Origin: Kalaharituber pfeilii
Taxonomy: Eukaryota > Ascomycota > Pezizomycetes > Pezizales > Pezizaceae
DNA length: 64,000 nucleotides
Direction of reading: 5' to 3'
Assembly: GCA_015179045.1 (NCBI GenBank)
Contig: WHUZ01000010.1
Coordinates: 1,240,001-1,304,000 of the forward strand
The position numbers and the translations under genes were made by a program. Within the stretch, counting starts at the first letter, position 1, and each line of letters opens with the position of its first letter. The notes under the pieces were generated by a model. It searched no databases. It was not told the DNA's origin and was given only the letters and a program-made list of their open reading frames with translations. This document shows, one piece after another, positions 1 through 9,810 of the stretch.

Positions 1-384
1 GCGGCCCGAGAGGGAGTTGTGCCGCCCGCGCTCGGCGCGGAGGGAGGTCTGCAGGGAGGCCCATTCGTCGTAGAGGCGGGCGATCTGGTGCGGGGTGTCG
101 GAGAGCGAGGCGTAGTTGCGGTTGATGCAGTTTTGGGAGTGGTAGGAGGGGTTGGAGCGGATCAGCCGGACGTTCGGGGCGGCCTTGGGGGCCGTGGGGA
201 CGTGGGGGTGAGGGGTGTGGTCGGCGTTGGGGGCGGCGCCGGGCCGCTGGGGCTTTGCGGCGTCCGTGAGGAGGGGCCGGCGGGGCAGCAGTGGCGGCGC
301 GCGCGCGCATGCGGAGCGGATTGTGCTGGTGAAGCTGATGCCGATGCAGGGCTGAGGGCCTCGCCTCGGGAGTGCGGAGAGCAT
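1..384 (-). CDS. Partial gene, N-terminal 128 codons of a predicted mitochondrial protein
   Basis: The minus strand is open from an ATG at 384 down to base 1, so the gene continues off the left edge. An in-frame TGA lies two codons upstream of the ATG, which supports this start. The first 50 or so residues contain many Arg, Ser and Ala and no acidic residue until the Asp of LLTDAAK, as in a cleavable mitochondrial presequence. A Pro/His-rich stretch follows, and then a more ordinary globular sequence including NPSYHSQNCINRNYASL and HQIARLYDEWASLQ. I do not recognise the family. The coding stretch is very GC-rich, mostly in third positions. A short open frame on the other strand over 19-420 is a shadow of this gene. 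Confidence 0.6.
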   Translation of the reverse strand, partial: MLSALPRRGPQPCIGISFTSTIRSACARAPPLLPRRPLLTDAAKPQRPGAAPNADHTPHPHVPTAPKAAPNVRLIRSNPSYHSQNCINRNYASLSDTPHQIARLYDEWASLQTSLRAERGRHNSLSGR

Positions 385-2302
385 TGCTCAAGGGGGGTGT
401 GTGGCAAGATAGTCCGCTAACTTTTCCGCTTGTGTGGATGGGGGCAATACAGCGTGGCAATATAGAGTCACTTGCTTGTGTGTGGGGGTGGAACGTCTGA
501 CGACTGGCGTGTGGCGTGTGTAACGCTGCGAGCTCACAACGGTCGGCGCAACGCCTGGTTGCACAGCGCAGCCCCGGGTGCGTCTGGCTGGCCCAGGCCG
601 TCTCGGGGTGCCCCAAACTGGGGCGTCCTCCGAGTGCCTTAGTCAGGCTGAGCAGCCTCAATGAGCCATCGCCCTTGGTTCATAAGGCAAATAAGAAGCG
701 GGATTCGGGGTAAGCATCGCCGGTGAGCAGGCGTCGCAGCACGACATCCACAGGCACAAGCCCGGACGTGGGGCCTTGCGATCTCCTAGGAGGCAAATGG
801 GGGGGTCTAACAATATGTGAACCCTCCTGTGCGACACACCCAGGAACTAGCCCATCACCGATCAGCGCCCCAGCGGCCTATCGATAAGCGGACACACGCA
901 TCCAGGATTCGTGTTTTGATCTTGAAATCCTATTTTTTTTTTTTTTGGTATCATTGTTTCACCGCATGTTTCTTCATTCTTTCTTGTGATCTGGTTGTGC
1001 AGCTTGCGTATGAAGTTTCGGGGAGGTTGATGCGATGTGCATACATGTTGCTCGCGCATGCATTGCGCAATTTACTCGAATTAATATGGTCGGAGCGTCA
1101 AGCAGCTCGTGCTGGAAGCCCAGCAGAGCTGAGGCCGGATGCATTCACGAGCTCCAGGACAGAGACGGCTGCCCTCGGTCTCTGTTCAGCGATCAGCAAG
1201 AGGCACTGTGCTCTACGTACGATGCCGCATGTGTCACGCTACTCGCGGCCATTGCATGACGCTCTGCGCCGCGCTTCAGTGAAATCGCTGATGGCTGCGC
1301 TGGCCATGGGGCTGTTTCGTGGGAGTGATGAGGCGTCCCCCACCGGACGCCCGCTCTCTTCGAGCTGTCGTTTTGATGCTGGCGCGCCCGGCCTGCGCTT
1401 TGCCCTGTGCGGACTAGCGCAGCCGCCGCCCCCATGGCCACTGAAGCTTCGATCCCGTCCGCGCGGGGGCAGCGCCGCCGACGCATCGCTGTCGCTGTCG
1501 CTGTCGCGGTCGGCAGGACCGCACAGCTATGCTACCGCGAGCTCAGGCGGGAGAATGGGGCTGGTGGCGAGGGTCGTGCTCGTGCTCGTGGAGAGCTGTA
1601 TGATAGCAACGGGTGCTCCAGTGCCGTCTGTCTCAACCAGACTGCGCTGTCTCAACCAGACGTCTGTGTCTGTTCCAGACCATCCCGACTGTCACCGCAC
1701 CGCATACCGCGTCAAGCCATCCCTGCCCCCCCGTCCCTCTGGCCCATCCGTCGCCGCCAGAAGGAGGAAAATAATCGCATAGAAATCAGAACACTCCTAC
1801 AGCCGGCCTGGCGAATGTGATACCTGTCCTGACCGGCAAGCCCAGCCCTGCCCTGCCCTGCCCATTCCGCCCCTCCTCACGCGATAAGAAAGCCAAAGCG
1901 AAATCTTAAAATTAAAATTGACAGATCAGAAGTAAGGAAGGACCCTTTAAAGGGCCACCCTACAAAGCCCCCAGCAATTCCTCCCCCCTTCCCCTCCCTT
2001 CCATGCCCCCGCAAGACAAGCCAATCATCCGTCGCCTGATTCGATACTCTTGCACATCCTCTCGACGCTTGACCCGGGGGCGACAGAGGGGTTTCGACCC
2101 ATCCATCCATTCATCCATCCATCCAGAATTGCTCAGCTGTGGGTGCTGTCTGCCAATAAAATCCCAGGACTCGTACCAAGTCCTGCGCTCCCGCATCTAC
2201 CCATCGCACTTGTCCAGCTACCCGCCATTCCCCCCCTCTTCCCCAATCCATCTGAAGTTCACTTGCTGCCGGCGCCCGTCGCCCTTCGCAAGGAAGAGAG
2301 GG

Positions 2303-2344
<42 letters not shown>

Positions 2345-3389
2345 AAGCGGGAGCGCCCAGTCGGTTCAATTGCTTTACGCTGAGCTGGTGACTTGCTTTG
2401 CTGCCGCCTGCATCGAGCGAGCGTGCCGCCGAGAGCCAGTAAGGGCAGCCCATCCATCGATCCGACCGTCCCTATCCCCCCCCCGATCGCCTATTATCGC
2501 CCACACACAGGAGCCAAACTCATCGAATTGCAGCCATCGGCGGGGGCAATCAAGGAAAACGCGCTGTATCCCTAGCTTGGCCGCAATTGCAATTGGCCGC
2601 CCGCGACTGGAGCAGAAGGTATCTGGGTAATCCCCCCGCCCCCTCCCCCCCCCGTCCGCTTCGCTTGTTTTGAGCTCATCTTGCTTGCGTGCCACATCTT
2701 TCTCTCCCTGACCCCATGCCATGACATAGCCTGATTGTCAGACAAGTTGCGGGAGGCATGGGGCACTCTAGTAACAGGGAAAATCGCGGATGAGCTTGAA
2801 CGTTGCGCCGCTTCAATGCATCTCTGGCACTGTCTACTTTTTTTGGGGGGAAAAATAATTTGGATGCATTGGTATTCGCGGCGTACATTCATCGCAGCTA
2901 TAAAAACTAACTCTTTGTAATCTCTTATTTTTATGAATAGGCTTCGCCGCGTCTTTGTCACGACGAAAGCGCAGCAACTAAACGAGTACAGAGATAAGAC
3001 AGAGAATAGCTCAAACCACCGCTCGGGCCAGTTGTTCTTCACCATCACCCGTCTACAGGCGCAGCACGAGAGACAACATTCAGAAAAAGAAAACAAATAA
3101 GCGGGGACACTCCTGTCGTTGCGAGGAAGAACAAGTGTGTGTGTCTGAGGCAGCGAGCTAGCCCGTTGGCTAAGTACTACTAGTAGGCTTCTGCAGGACG
3201 CATTCTCTCTGTTTGTTGCTTTTTGTTCTCTTTCCCTTTCCCCTCTGGGTTCGAAGGTGCCAGCATAGGCCTTTATCTCACTCCCCGATTCACTACTTGC
3301 AGTTCACCGCCCACCATCAAGTCACTGCCCCTCCGCCCCCCCTTCCCTACCTTTCGCGGACGCCCCCGTCCGAATCCGGAAGGCCAACC
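385..3389. promoter_or_regulatory. Three-kilobase divergent intergenic region
   Basis: This lies between the left-edge minus-strand gene and TCO89. It holds no frame that looks like protein. It contains a GC-rich part (about 1100-1600), CCCTG repeats near 1845-1863, ATCC repeats near 2099-2123, a 37-base poly(A) tract and CT-rich stretches toward 3390 typical of fungal promoters and leaders. It probably carries both promoters and the TCO89 leader. Confidence 0.4.
2303..2339. repeat. Poly(A) tract of 37 bases
   Basis: An uninterrupted run of A starts at 2303 and ends before the G at 2340. It is about 1 kb upstream of the TCO89 start. Confidence 0.95.
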
Positions 3390-4985
3390 ATGGCGTCGAC
3401 CGCAGCAGCTCGTCGCCCCTCCTTTGAGAAGAAGCGCTCTAGTAGCAACATCAACCTCGCAGCCAATGACGACGAGACGCACAGCTCTGGGCACCCAAGA
3501 CACCACAAAGCAAAGCAGTTTGTCGTCCACGCAGGAAGGCACCACACTAGGGTTCCCTCATACGGCCGCAATTTGAATAAGCTGTCAAAGCTAACCCTTG
3601 CACACCACGGCGACGGGGCACCGGCCACGAAGGGCCTCCAGCTCGAGCGAGGTGGGAGTAACGGACGAAAAAGTATTAAAGGAGGAGGAGTAGGAGGAGG
3701 AGGAGGAGGAGGAGCTGGAGCTGGAGCTGGAGCTGGTGGTGGTGAAGGTGGACAGGCTACAACAGCCACAGAAGAGAGACGGAAGAAGCCTGCATTTGAG
3801 ATTGGGGATAGCGATGAGGACACGGCGAATGAGGAGGAGATAACTACTGTAGAGACAAAGCCGTCACCTGTCAAGAAACCAAACGGGTTGAAAAAGTCGT
3901 CGAGCACGAAATCGCTAGAGAGGACACGGCGGGAGGCATCGCGAGGAGAGAGAGCAGAGAGAACCGTCCCACACGAGGTATCGAAGGAAAAAAGGGAAGT
4001 AACAATACAACTACGGAAGCAAACACCAGCACTCCAAAACCAAGCGCCAATTGCGGCATCCGAACGCACACTGGTAGACATGCCGAGGAAAATAGATGTA
4101 TCCGGTGAGACGTATGTCAACAATGACCTACCCGGGCCTGGAGGCCGTCTGTTTGGACAAGTTGTCAACACTGCCGCGGCTCCCCCGCAGCTAAACGCAG
4201 ATTACGCCACGGGACTACATACCCCCGTCTCCAGCAATGGAGGATCGACAGCATTCCCAAATAACCAGGCTTTAACGTCACGGTTTATGGATTCGCCTGG
4301 CAGGGCAGGCGTATCGGCCTCCGTCTCCCCAGGATACACTCACAACGACGTTCCGCGCGCAAATGGGAAATCCCGACAAACCTCCATGAGAACCAGCACA
4401 CAATCATCCCCACCAACAGCCTCCAACTCCGCAACCGGCCCACAAAAATCCTCCCTCAGCGGTGCCGGTTCATCTACAACGTCAATCCCCAGCCGGACGC
4501 AACAAAAATTGTGGCTCCAGCGCCAGTTTGACGAGGATGCCCAGCTTGTCTCGAGCAAAAAACAGTCGCAAGGCGGAAACAACTCTTGGACCAGCATATC
4601 GCAGCGGGAGCTGGAACGCACGACTAGGGAATACTACAACGTTCGCCGCTTCAAGGATCCCATTGGCGAGGCGCTCGATCGGATCAGGGACCACCCGAAA
4701 CTGCAGAGGCGTATACCGCGGAAAGGACAAAACGGCTCCGTGCAGGAGGCGGGCATGGGCTTAAGCCAAAGCTTGGGAGCAGCGACGGGTGCGGGGATAG
4801 GCAAGGCGGCCAAGAATCAGCAGGAAGGGCACAAGGGACTGAAGGGCTCGAGGGACGATTCGGGTATAGGAACGGACAGGAGCGAGGAGGATGAGGAAGG
4901 GGGGATGCAGTTTCAGAGGGATCCGAATCTGCAGAACATGCTGAATCAGTTATGGAATCAGCCATTGTTGATTAGTAATGAGTAA
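3390..4985 (+). CDS. TCO89: TORC1 subunit TCO89 homologue
   Basis: Single-exon gene of 531 residues; the ATG sits in ACCATGG. TCO89 is a fungal-specific subunit of TOR complex 1 at the vacuolar membrane, and it couples nutrient signals to growth. The N-terminus (after a Ser-rich stretch) has the family-like block HTRVPSYGRNLNKLSKL at about residues 50-66. An Asp/Glu patch lies near residue 140. The C-terminal third has SRTQQKLWLQRQF followed by a charged segment (REYYNVRRFKDPIGEALDRI), also typical of TCO89. The rest is low-complexity and rich in Ser, Lys and Gly, with a Gly/Ala repeat encoded by GGAGGA and GGAGCT units at about 3680-3740. The naming rests on remembered family motifs, since the protein is mostly disordered. 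Confidence 0.7.
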   Translation: MASTAAARRPSFEKKRSSSNINLAANDDETHSSGHPRHHKAKQFVVHAGRHHTRVPSYGRNLNKLSKLTLAHHGDGAPATKGLQLERGGSNGRKSIKGGGVGGGGGGGAGAGAGAGGGEGGQATTATEERRKKPAFEIGDSDEDTANEEEITTVETKPSPVKKPNGLKKSSSTKSLERTRREASRGERAERTVPHEVSKEKREVTIQLRKQTPALQNQAPIAASERTLVDMPRKIDVSGETYVNNDLPGPGGRLFGQVVNTAAAPPQLNADYATGLHTPVSSNGGSTAFPNNQALTSRFMDSPGRAGVSASVSPGYTHNDVPRANGKSRQTSMRTSTQSSPPTASNSATGPQKSSLSGAGSSTTSIPSRTQQKLWLQRQFDEDAQLVSSKKQSQGGNNSWTSISQRELERTTREYYNVRRFKDPIGEALDRIRDHPKLQRRIPRKGQNGSVQEAGMGLSQSLGAATGAGIGKAAKNQQEGHKGLKGSRDDSGIGTDRSEEDEEGGMQFQRDPNLQNMLNQLWNQPLLISNE

Positions 4986-5719
4986 TATCTTGTTTTGGTT
5001 TTCTTTCAAGTTACTTTGTTTCCTCGTGTTAGTTTAGGTTTGTCGCGTTTTTCTTGTTCAGTACATTACCCTGAATTTCCTTTCCTTTTTTTTGTTTGTT
5101 GTTTTTTTGGTGCATTATTGCGCTGTAAGTGTATTTGATGGCTTATCGGTGTTTTTCCTTTTTCGCTTTTTTATATTTATCCTGCTGATGCGGTTTTTTT
5201 TGATGAACAATGATGAATGATGATGCCTTTTTATTTTTTTTATTTTTATTTTTATTTTATTTATTTTTTTTTTTTTTTTCCCTTTGTATAATAGAATCTT
5301 TTCTTCCTTTCTTTTTTTTCTCCTAATCTCTTTTTTCCTAATTTTATATATATATATATATATCAACTAATTTACTATTTTTTTTGATTTTCTTATCTTT
5401 CTTTTTACCTCCTGTCCGGTTGCTACTGATATCCGCTGGCTAGGGGATCGGTAGTCTATTAAAAAAAAAAAAAAAAAATGAAAGGGCAATGTGTGAAGGG
5501 AGGGAGGGAACGCGAGGGCACGGCACCCGGGATCTTGTATGCTGTCAGGAGAAGGGGATGAGGTTTGGAGATGGGGGCGGAGGTAAACGAAAAGCATAAG
5601 TGATGTATGTTATGACATGGACGTATGTATGTATGTATGTATGTATGTATGTTATGGATTTAGTTGAGAGGAATTGTGTGGGGGGGGGGGAATGAGGAAA
5701 ACAAAATTGGGGGTTTTCC

Positions 5720-5758
<39 letters not shown>

Positions 5759-5775
5759 AATATAGTTTTCTGTTG

Positions 5776-5806
<31 letters not shown>

Positions 5807-8359
5807 GTAGTAAAGTATCGAAACTTTTGTTGTTGTTGTTGTTACTAGGTGCTGTTTCTGTGGTTGAGGTTGTGTGAATACTCTTTGCTGTGAAAGGGGA
5901 TTTTATATTACAAGGGAGGAGAGGGGGGGTTGTGGGAACGGGTAGGGTGGAGTATATACGATTAGATGAAATAGGTTGCTTGTGTGAATATTTACGTTAC
6001 TTGTGAGGACTTGTGTTAAGGTGTCTGGACGGGTGGGAGGATGATGAGTGATTTTTTTTCATATGGATGGTATGGGATGTGTTTGGGTTTTTTTGTTTTT
6101 TTAAGAGACTTTAATGCATTTGTATGATGATGAGGTGGATCGAAAGTGTTATTAGAGGGTTCTACACGGGGCGGGTTCCTACCAAGCCCTTTGGGTATTT
6201 TATGTACTGTACTGTACAGTACAGTGTTAAAGTTTGAAGAAGTGATTGTAACGACAAGAGAGGGGGAAATATTTTGAATTGTGGGGTATATGTTAGATGG
6301 GGGTAACTGATATGGTGATAATCTTTGAGATTTTTCGTGGAGTATATATACACCTGAACCAAAACCAAAACTAAAAACAAAAAATTTACATTTTCTATTA
6401 CCCTGCTTGCTTCTTTCCCATCATATCTCCTGAGGGTATATAAAAGACAGATTCCAATCTTTTAAGCGTGTAAAAAAAACCCCATCTGTAGCATTCCCGC
6501 AAAGAAAATGTGCTTGCCAGGTGAGGAATGAAGTAGAAGCAGTGAGAGGGCAAGGTCATTGCATCGAAACTTGTGATGACTTGCCGCTGCTGCAGCTAAG
6601 ATCTACGAATGTGGTTTTTTTTCCTAAAGATGGTTCGCATTGCAATGTTCGTGGGTATTGGTATTGTGGATTGTGGTAATGTTGCCCCTGGCTGTGTCGG
6701 TTTTTGTTTACTAACAATTCTTCGAATGTTTTGCGGCGTGAAGTGTAATATATATATGTTAAGCTATCATGTGCTTGTGGTAACATTATCTCTGCTGCAT
6801 AGTACCTAGGTATGTATGCGTACTTTTTTCTTTCAGCTAACCATGAGCTTGATTTTCATATTAGCTTGTTCAATTAAGCCTTGGGTTTGGGGATGATGTG
6901 GAACGTCCAGGAAGCAACTGAATACCGTATCCATGAACTAATACTTCGAAGGCAACCTTTGGATTCGGCTCTATTATTGCGTTGTAGAATTTGAGACGGT
7001 GGAAACAGGCTGATCCATGTCATGGTATGATATGCAATATATCTGTAGCTCTTTTGCATTCAAGAGCTACAGCGCATGAAAATGATGTAAAATCCATTCT
7101 GTATTCGTATGGGCACACCCGCGTATGCAAACCATGGTTCCTGCTTTTCGAGGCGATCATGCAAAGTGTGTGTCAGAAAATCCTGTTCGATGTATGGTCT
7201 ATATCAGATGATGGGAGGCGTTGATTGATCTCGTCCCCGATTACGTGATTCATGATTATATATATCTTCGCCGTGTGAAATGTATCCAGCCGCAGCTAAT
7301 GAATACATATCTCAGGCTGGGAACGAGAATAGGAGTTGACAAAGTTCGAGTTTGAGAATTCACCAAAATAGAGCATTCCAGGTGGCTGATATGGATGAGA
7401 TGGTCGCAGAGCTTCATGCAGAATGTGTGAACATGTACCCCCCCAGTTGCCTTGCTTACTGGCAGAGTATATGCACAGCCCCCAAGTCGTAACTCTAGAA
7501 ACTCTGGACGCTTCAGAGTTAGACTCCTTGCGAAAAATAGGTTTCCTTGCATCACTTACTATCATTCTGAATTCCCCAACTCTTAGTGGCTCCGTGGTCC
7601 TCTCACCTGATGATATTCGGTTTCATAAAGTATCCATTCACTGTAGGCTATTAGAGAAGTGCTGGAGGGCTCGCCACGTATGAATTGGAAAGACGGTCGG
7701 AGAATAGCCTTCACCTAACAATTTTGCGTGGGATTTCAAATGCGCTTCCATGGTTTTGATTGAAGTAGCAGTTACACACAAGTTGAACATACAGAGTCAG
7801 GCTATGGAGAGAGTTGTGTATGTAGTATGCTTTGATGTATTCTTTCACCTCGCCTTGTGTCGATAACTTGGGATTCAAGCCACATAACAAGCTATTCAAA
7901 ATGCTTTCCGTCTCTTTGCTATATGCTCTATTATGGCCTCAAAGACAGTAGGCCACTGCAGTTGGTCCAATGCATGATCTACAGAGCATAAGTCTGTAAG
8001 AAGGTAAATAAAGTTATGTTAAGCATGTTCATCGCTAAGGTGGAGTCGACTTGGTGATCAAGAAGAAGGATTTTAGAGACCAATAGGAGTTGCTGCTATA
8101 CAAGACAAGCATGACATTGCAGCTTAAAGATATCACTGTATCACTGTTAGACACACAAGCCTGGAAGTAGAGAGTATGTCGGCAGCCCACACTCACAACT
8201 TTCCCCCATGCCTGGGTTAAACTCCTACGCTCGGTTCAGACATATTCTCAACATTATATATACGTACATGTAATGATTACAGTGGCTTTTTCCAACGTGA
8301 AATCTTGCCGATTCGCTGTAGTCCACCAGATGGTGCTAGTATGCAAATAAACAAGACAG
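4986..8359. other. Gene-poor intergenic region with low-complexity DNA
   Basis: Downstream of TCO89 the sequence becomes T-rich, with TA repeats at about 5345-5362 and 5776-5795, an ATGT-type repeat at about 5620-5650, a TTG repeat near 5826-5842 and a 37-base poly(T) at 5721-5757. From about 6.4 to 8.3 kb it is unique-looking AT-rich DNA. The open frames there lack any domain, plausible start context or splice structure, and I call no gene. Confidence 0.5.
5721..5757. repeat. Poly(T) tract of 37 bases
   Basis: Uninterrupted run of T, followed 18 bases later by a TA dinucleotide repeat. It is the same length as the poly(A) tract upstream of TCO89. Confidence 0.95.
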
Positions 8360-8660
8360 GAATATGACCATAGGGATATTCTCGGTTCCGAGCATATGAT
8401 TTCTACAAACTTTCAATCCACGGCCACTGGCCAAAATATTCATGGCTGATAGAAGAGTACTAGTTTGATACAGGGCCATTCTAAGTCACTTAAATAGCTC
8501 GCCTCGAATATGACCATAGGGATATTCTCGGTTCCGAGCCATATCTACAAACTTTCAATCCGTGGCTACTGAACATGATGGCCAAAATATTCATGGTCGA
8601 TAGAAGAGTACTAGTTTGATACAAGGCCATCCTAAGTCACTTAAATAGCTCGCCTCGAAT
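8360..8660. repeat. Imperfect tandem duplication, two copies of about 150 bp
   Basis: Copy 1 (about 8360-8508) and copy 2 (about 8506-8660) both run from GAATATGACCATAGGGATAT to TTAAATAGCTCGCCTCGAAT. They differ by small indels and substitutions; for example, copy 2 has a short insert after GGCTACTG. Copy 2 ends about 110 bp before the ATG of the zinc-finger gene, so each copy brings a TATA-like TTAAATAG element upstream of it. Confidence 0.85.
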
Positions 8661-8769
8661 CCCCCGTAGCCACATCCTTCACCAGAGCAACGCCACACCG
8701 GACCTACATACTGCATAACTCTCCCGCACTCAAATAAGACAACTAGCCTATACTTAACCCACAATAATT

Positions 8770-9096
8770 ATGCCTACTGACAGTACCACTAACGTCCCAG
8801 ACATAGTCCATGAATTCCGGAAAAGCACGAGGTGCTATGCTGATAATACTGAAGACGCTAACTACTGGTGCGGCAAGAAGTGCTTGACTTATAATACTGA
8901 GGCTATTTGCTCGAACTGTGGGCACATCCCAGGCATAGACTTTGAAGCCTGGAGCTGCAGGAAGTGCTTGGCTGATGATAATATTGGGCCTACTTGCTCG
9001 AACTGTGGGCAACGCCCTGAATCCTGGTGCTGCACGAGGTGCTGGACTGATAATGCTGGGCCTAAATGCTCGAACTGTGGAAAAGAGAGAAGCTGA
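8770..9096 (+). CDS. Small protein with three tandem RanBP2-like zinc fingers
   Basis: Intronless gene of 108 residues, ATG at 8770. After about 30 residues it consists of three repeats of roughly 25-30 residues, each with a Trp, a CxxC or CxxxC pair, an Asn, then CSNCG: YWCGKKCLTYN..CSNCG, WSCRKCLADDN..CSNCG and WCCTRCWTDN..CSNCG. The pattern W-x-C-x(2-3)-C-x(3-4)-N-x(3-4)-C-x2-C resembles RanBP2/NZF-type zinc ribbons, which bind ubiquitin or RNA in other proteins. The spacing before the second Cys pair is shorter than usual, so the family name is tentative. It lies just downstream of a tandem duplication that could carry its promoter, and about 100 bp before an inverted-repeat element. Confidence 0.6.
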   Translation: MPTDSTTNVPDIVHEFRKSTRCYADNTEDANYWCGKKCLTYNTEAICSNCGHIPGIDFEAWSCRKCLADDNIGPTCSNCGQRPESWCCTRCWTDNAGPKCSNCGKERS

Positions 9097-9192
9097 AGGA
9101 GCGGTGGAACAGCAGGATGGAGGTTTTGTTGTGTTTGGAAATGAATGCTTTTTGTAGCTAGATATTGTGAGGGTTGGTGTGTAACTATACTA

Positions 9193-9810
9193 GTGGTTGT
9201 CACTGAATTATTGAGAATAGTTACCAGAAGTTATCAGAGAAAACACGCCAACCAAACTAGGCAGGAACCGTGAGGTACCCCTTTTAACCCTGCGAAATTT
9301 ATTAGTAAGTAAAATGAATTACCACGACTAAACGCCCTACACATCCACGCATGTAAAAGCTATCATGATGCTCATGGTTCTTGATTCAGATGCAGACTCC
9401 AACTCAGATTTGGAGGAAATGGCCAAAGATACACCTCTTATGTCAATACAATGTTTTAAGGTGAATTGACACATAAAGAAGACATAAATATGAGATATGT
9501 TTGCATTGTTTGTGGTTGTAGATGCATGCTGAAGGTTGATGCGAATCGAGATGTGTATATGCGGATGCTGTGGCATATGGTGCGAAATGTTGTGGGTATA
9601 TGCAGCAAAGTAGGTTACTAACTGAGCTCTACTTACCAGAACAGCCATTTACCAGTCGATTTTGACTGGCAAAAGAATTTATGCTGGTAAGTTGCGCCAC
9701 CATCCAATGGGCCAATGAACGAAGGGGCCAAGGCACTAAAAACGCCTCAGTCAAGTATAGTAAGTATAGTAAAGTGTGGTAACCATTCTCAATTATTCAG
9801 TGACAACCAC
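9193..9810. mobile_element. TA-flanked inverted-repeat element (MITE-like, Tc1/mariner type)
   Basis: The left end GTGGTTGTCACTGAATTATT (continuing to 9226) is repeated in inverted orientation at 9777-9810; 32 of 34 positions match. The dinucleotide TA flanks both ends (9191-9192 and 9811-9812), as expected of the target-site duplication of Tc1/mariner transposons. The 618-bp element encodes no transposase I can recognise (the longest frame is about 100 codons with no motif), so it is probably non-autonomous. Inside, near the right end, are two nested palindromes: ACTTACCAG at 9631-9639 against CTGGTAAGT at 9684-9692, and CCAGTC/GACTGG at 9652-9669. Confidence 0.75.

Noticed and set aside
817..1820. 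Long open frames of 137-321 codons in the GC-rich spacer
   Set aside because: No domain, strongly biased composition, several frames open at once and no start context; they are composition artefacts in promoter DNA.
3347..4171. Minus-strand frame of 274 codons opposite TCO89
   Set aside because: Shadow of the TCO89 coding sequence; Pro/Ala/Ser runs mirror its Gly repeats.
6162..6380. Palindrome TGTACTGTACTGTACAGTACAG near 6200 as a regulator site
   Set aside because: It is a simple GTACT/AGTAC repeat in low-complexity intergenic DNA, with no gene nearby to regulate.
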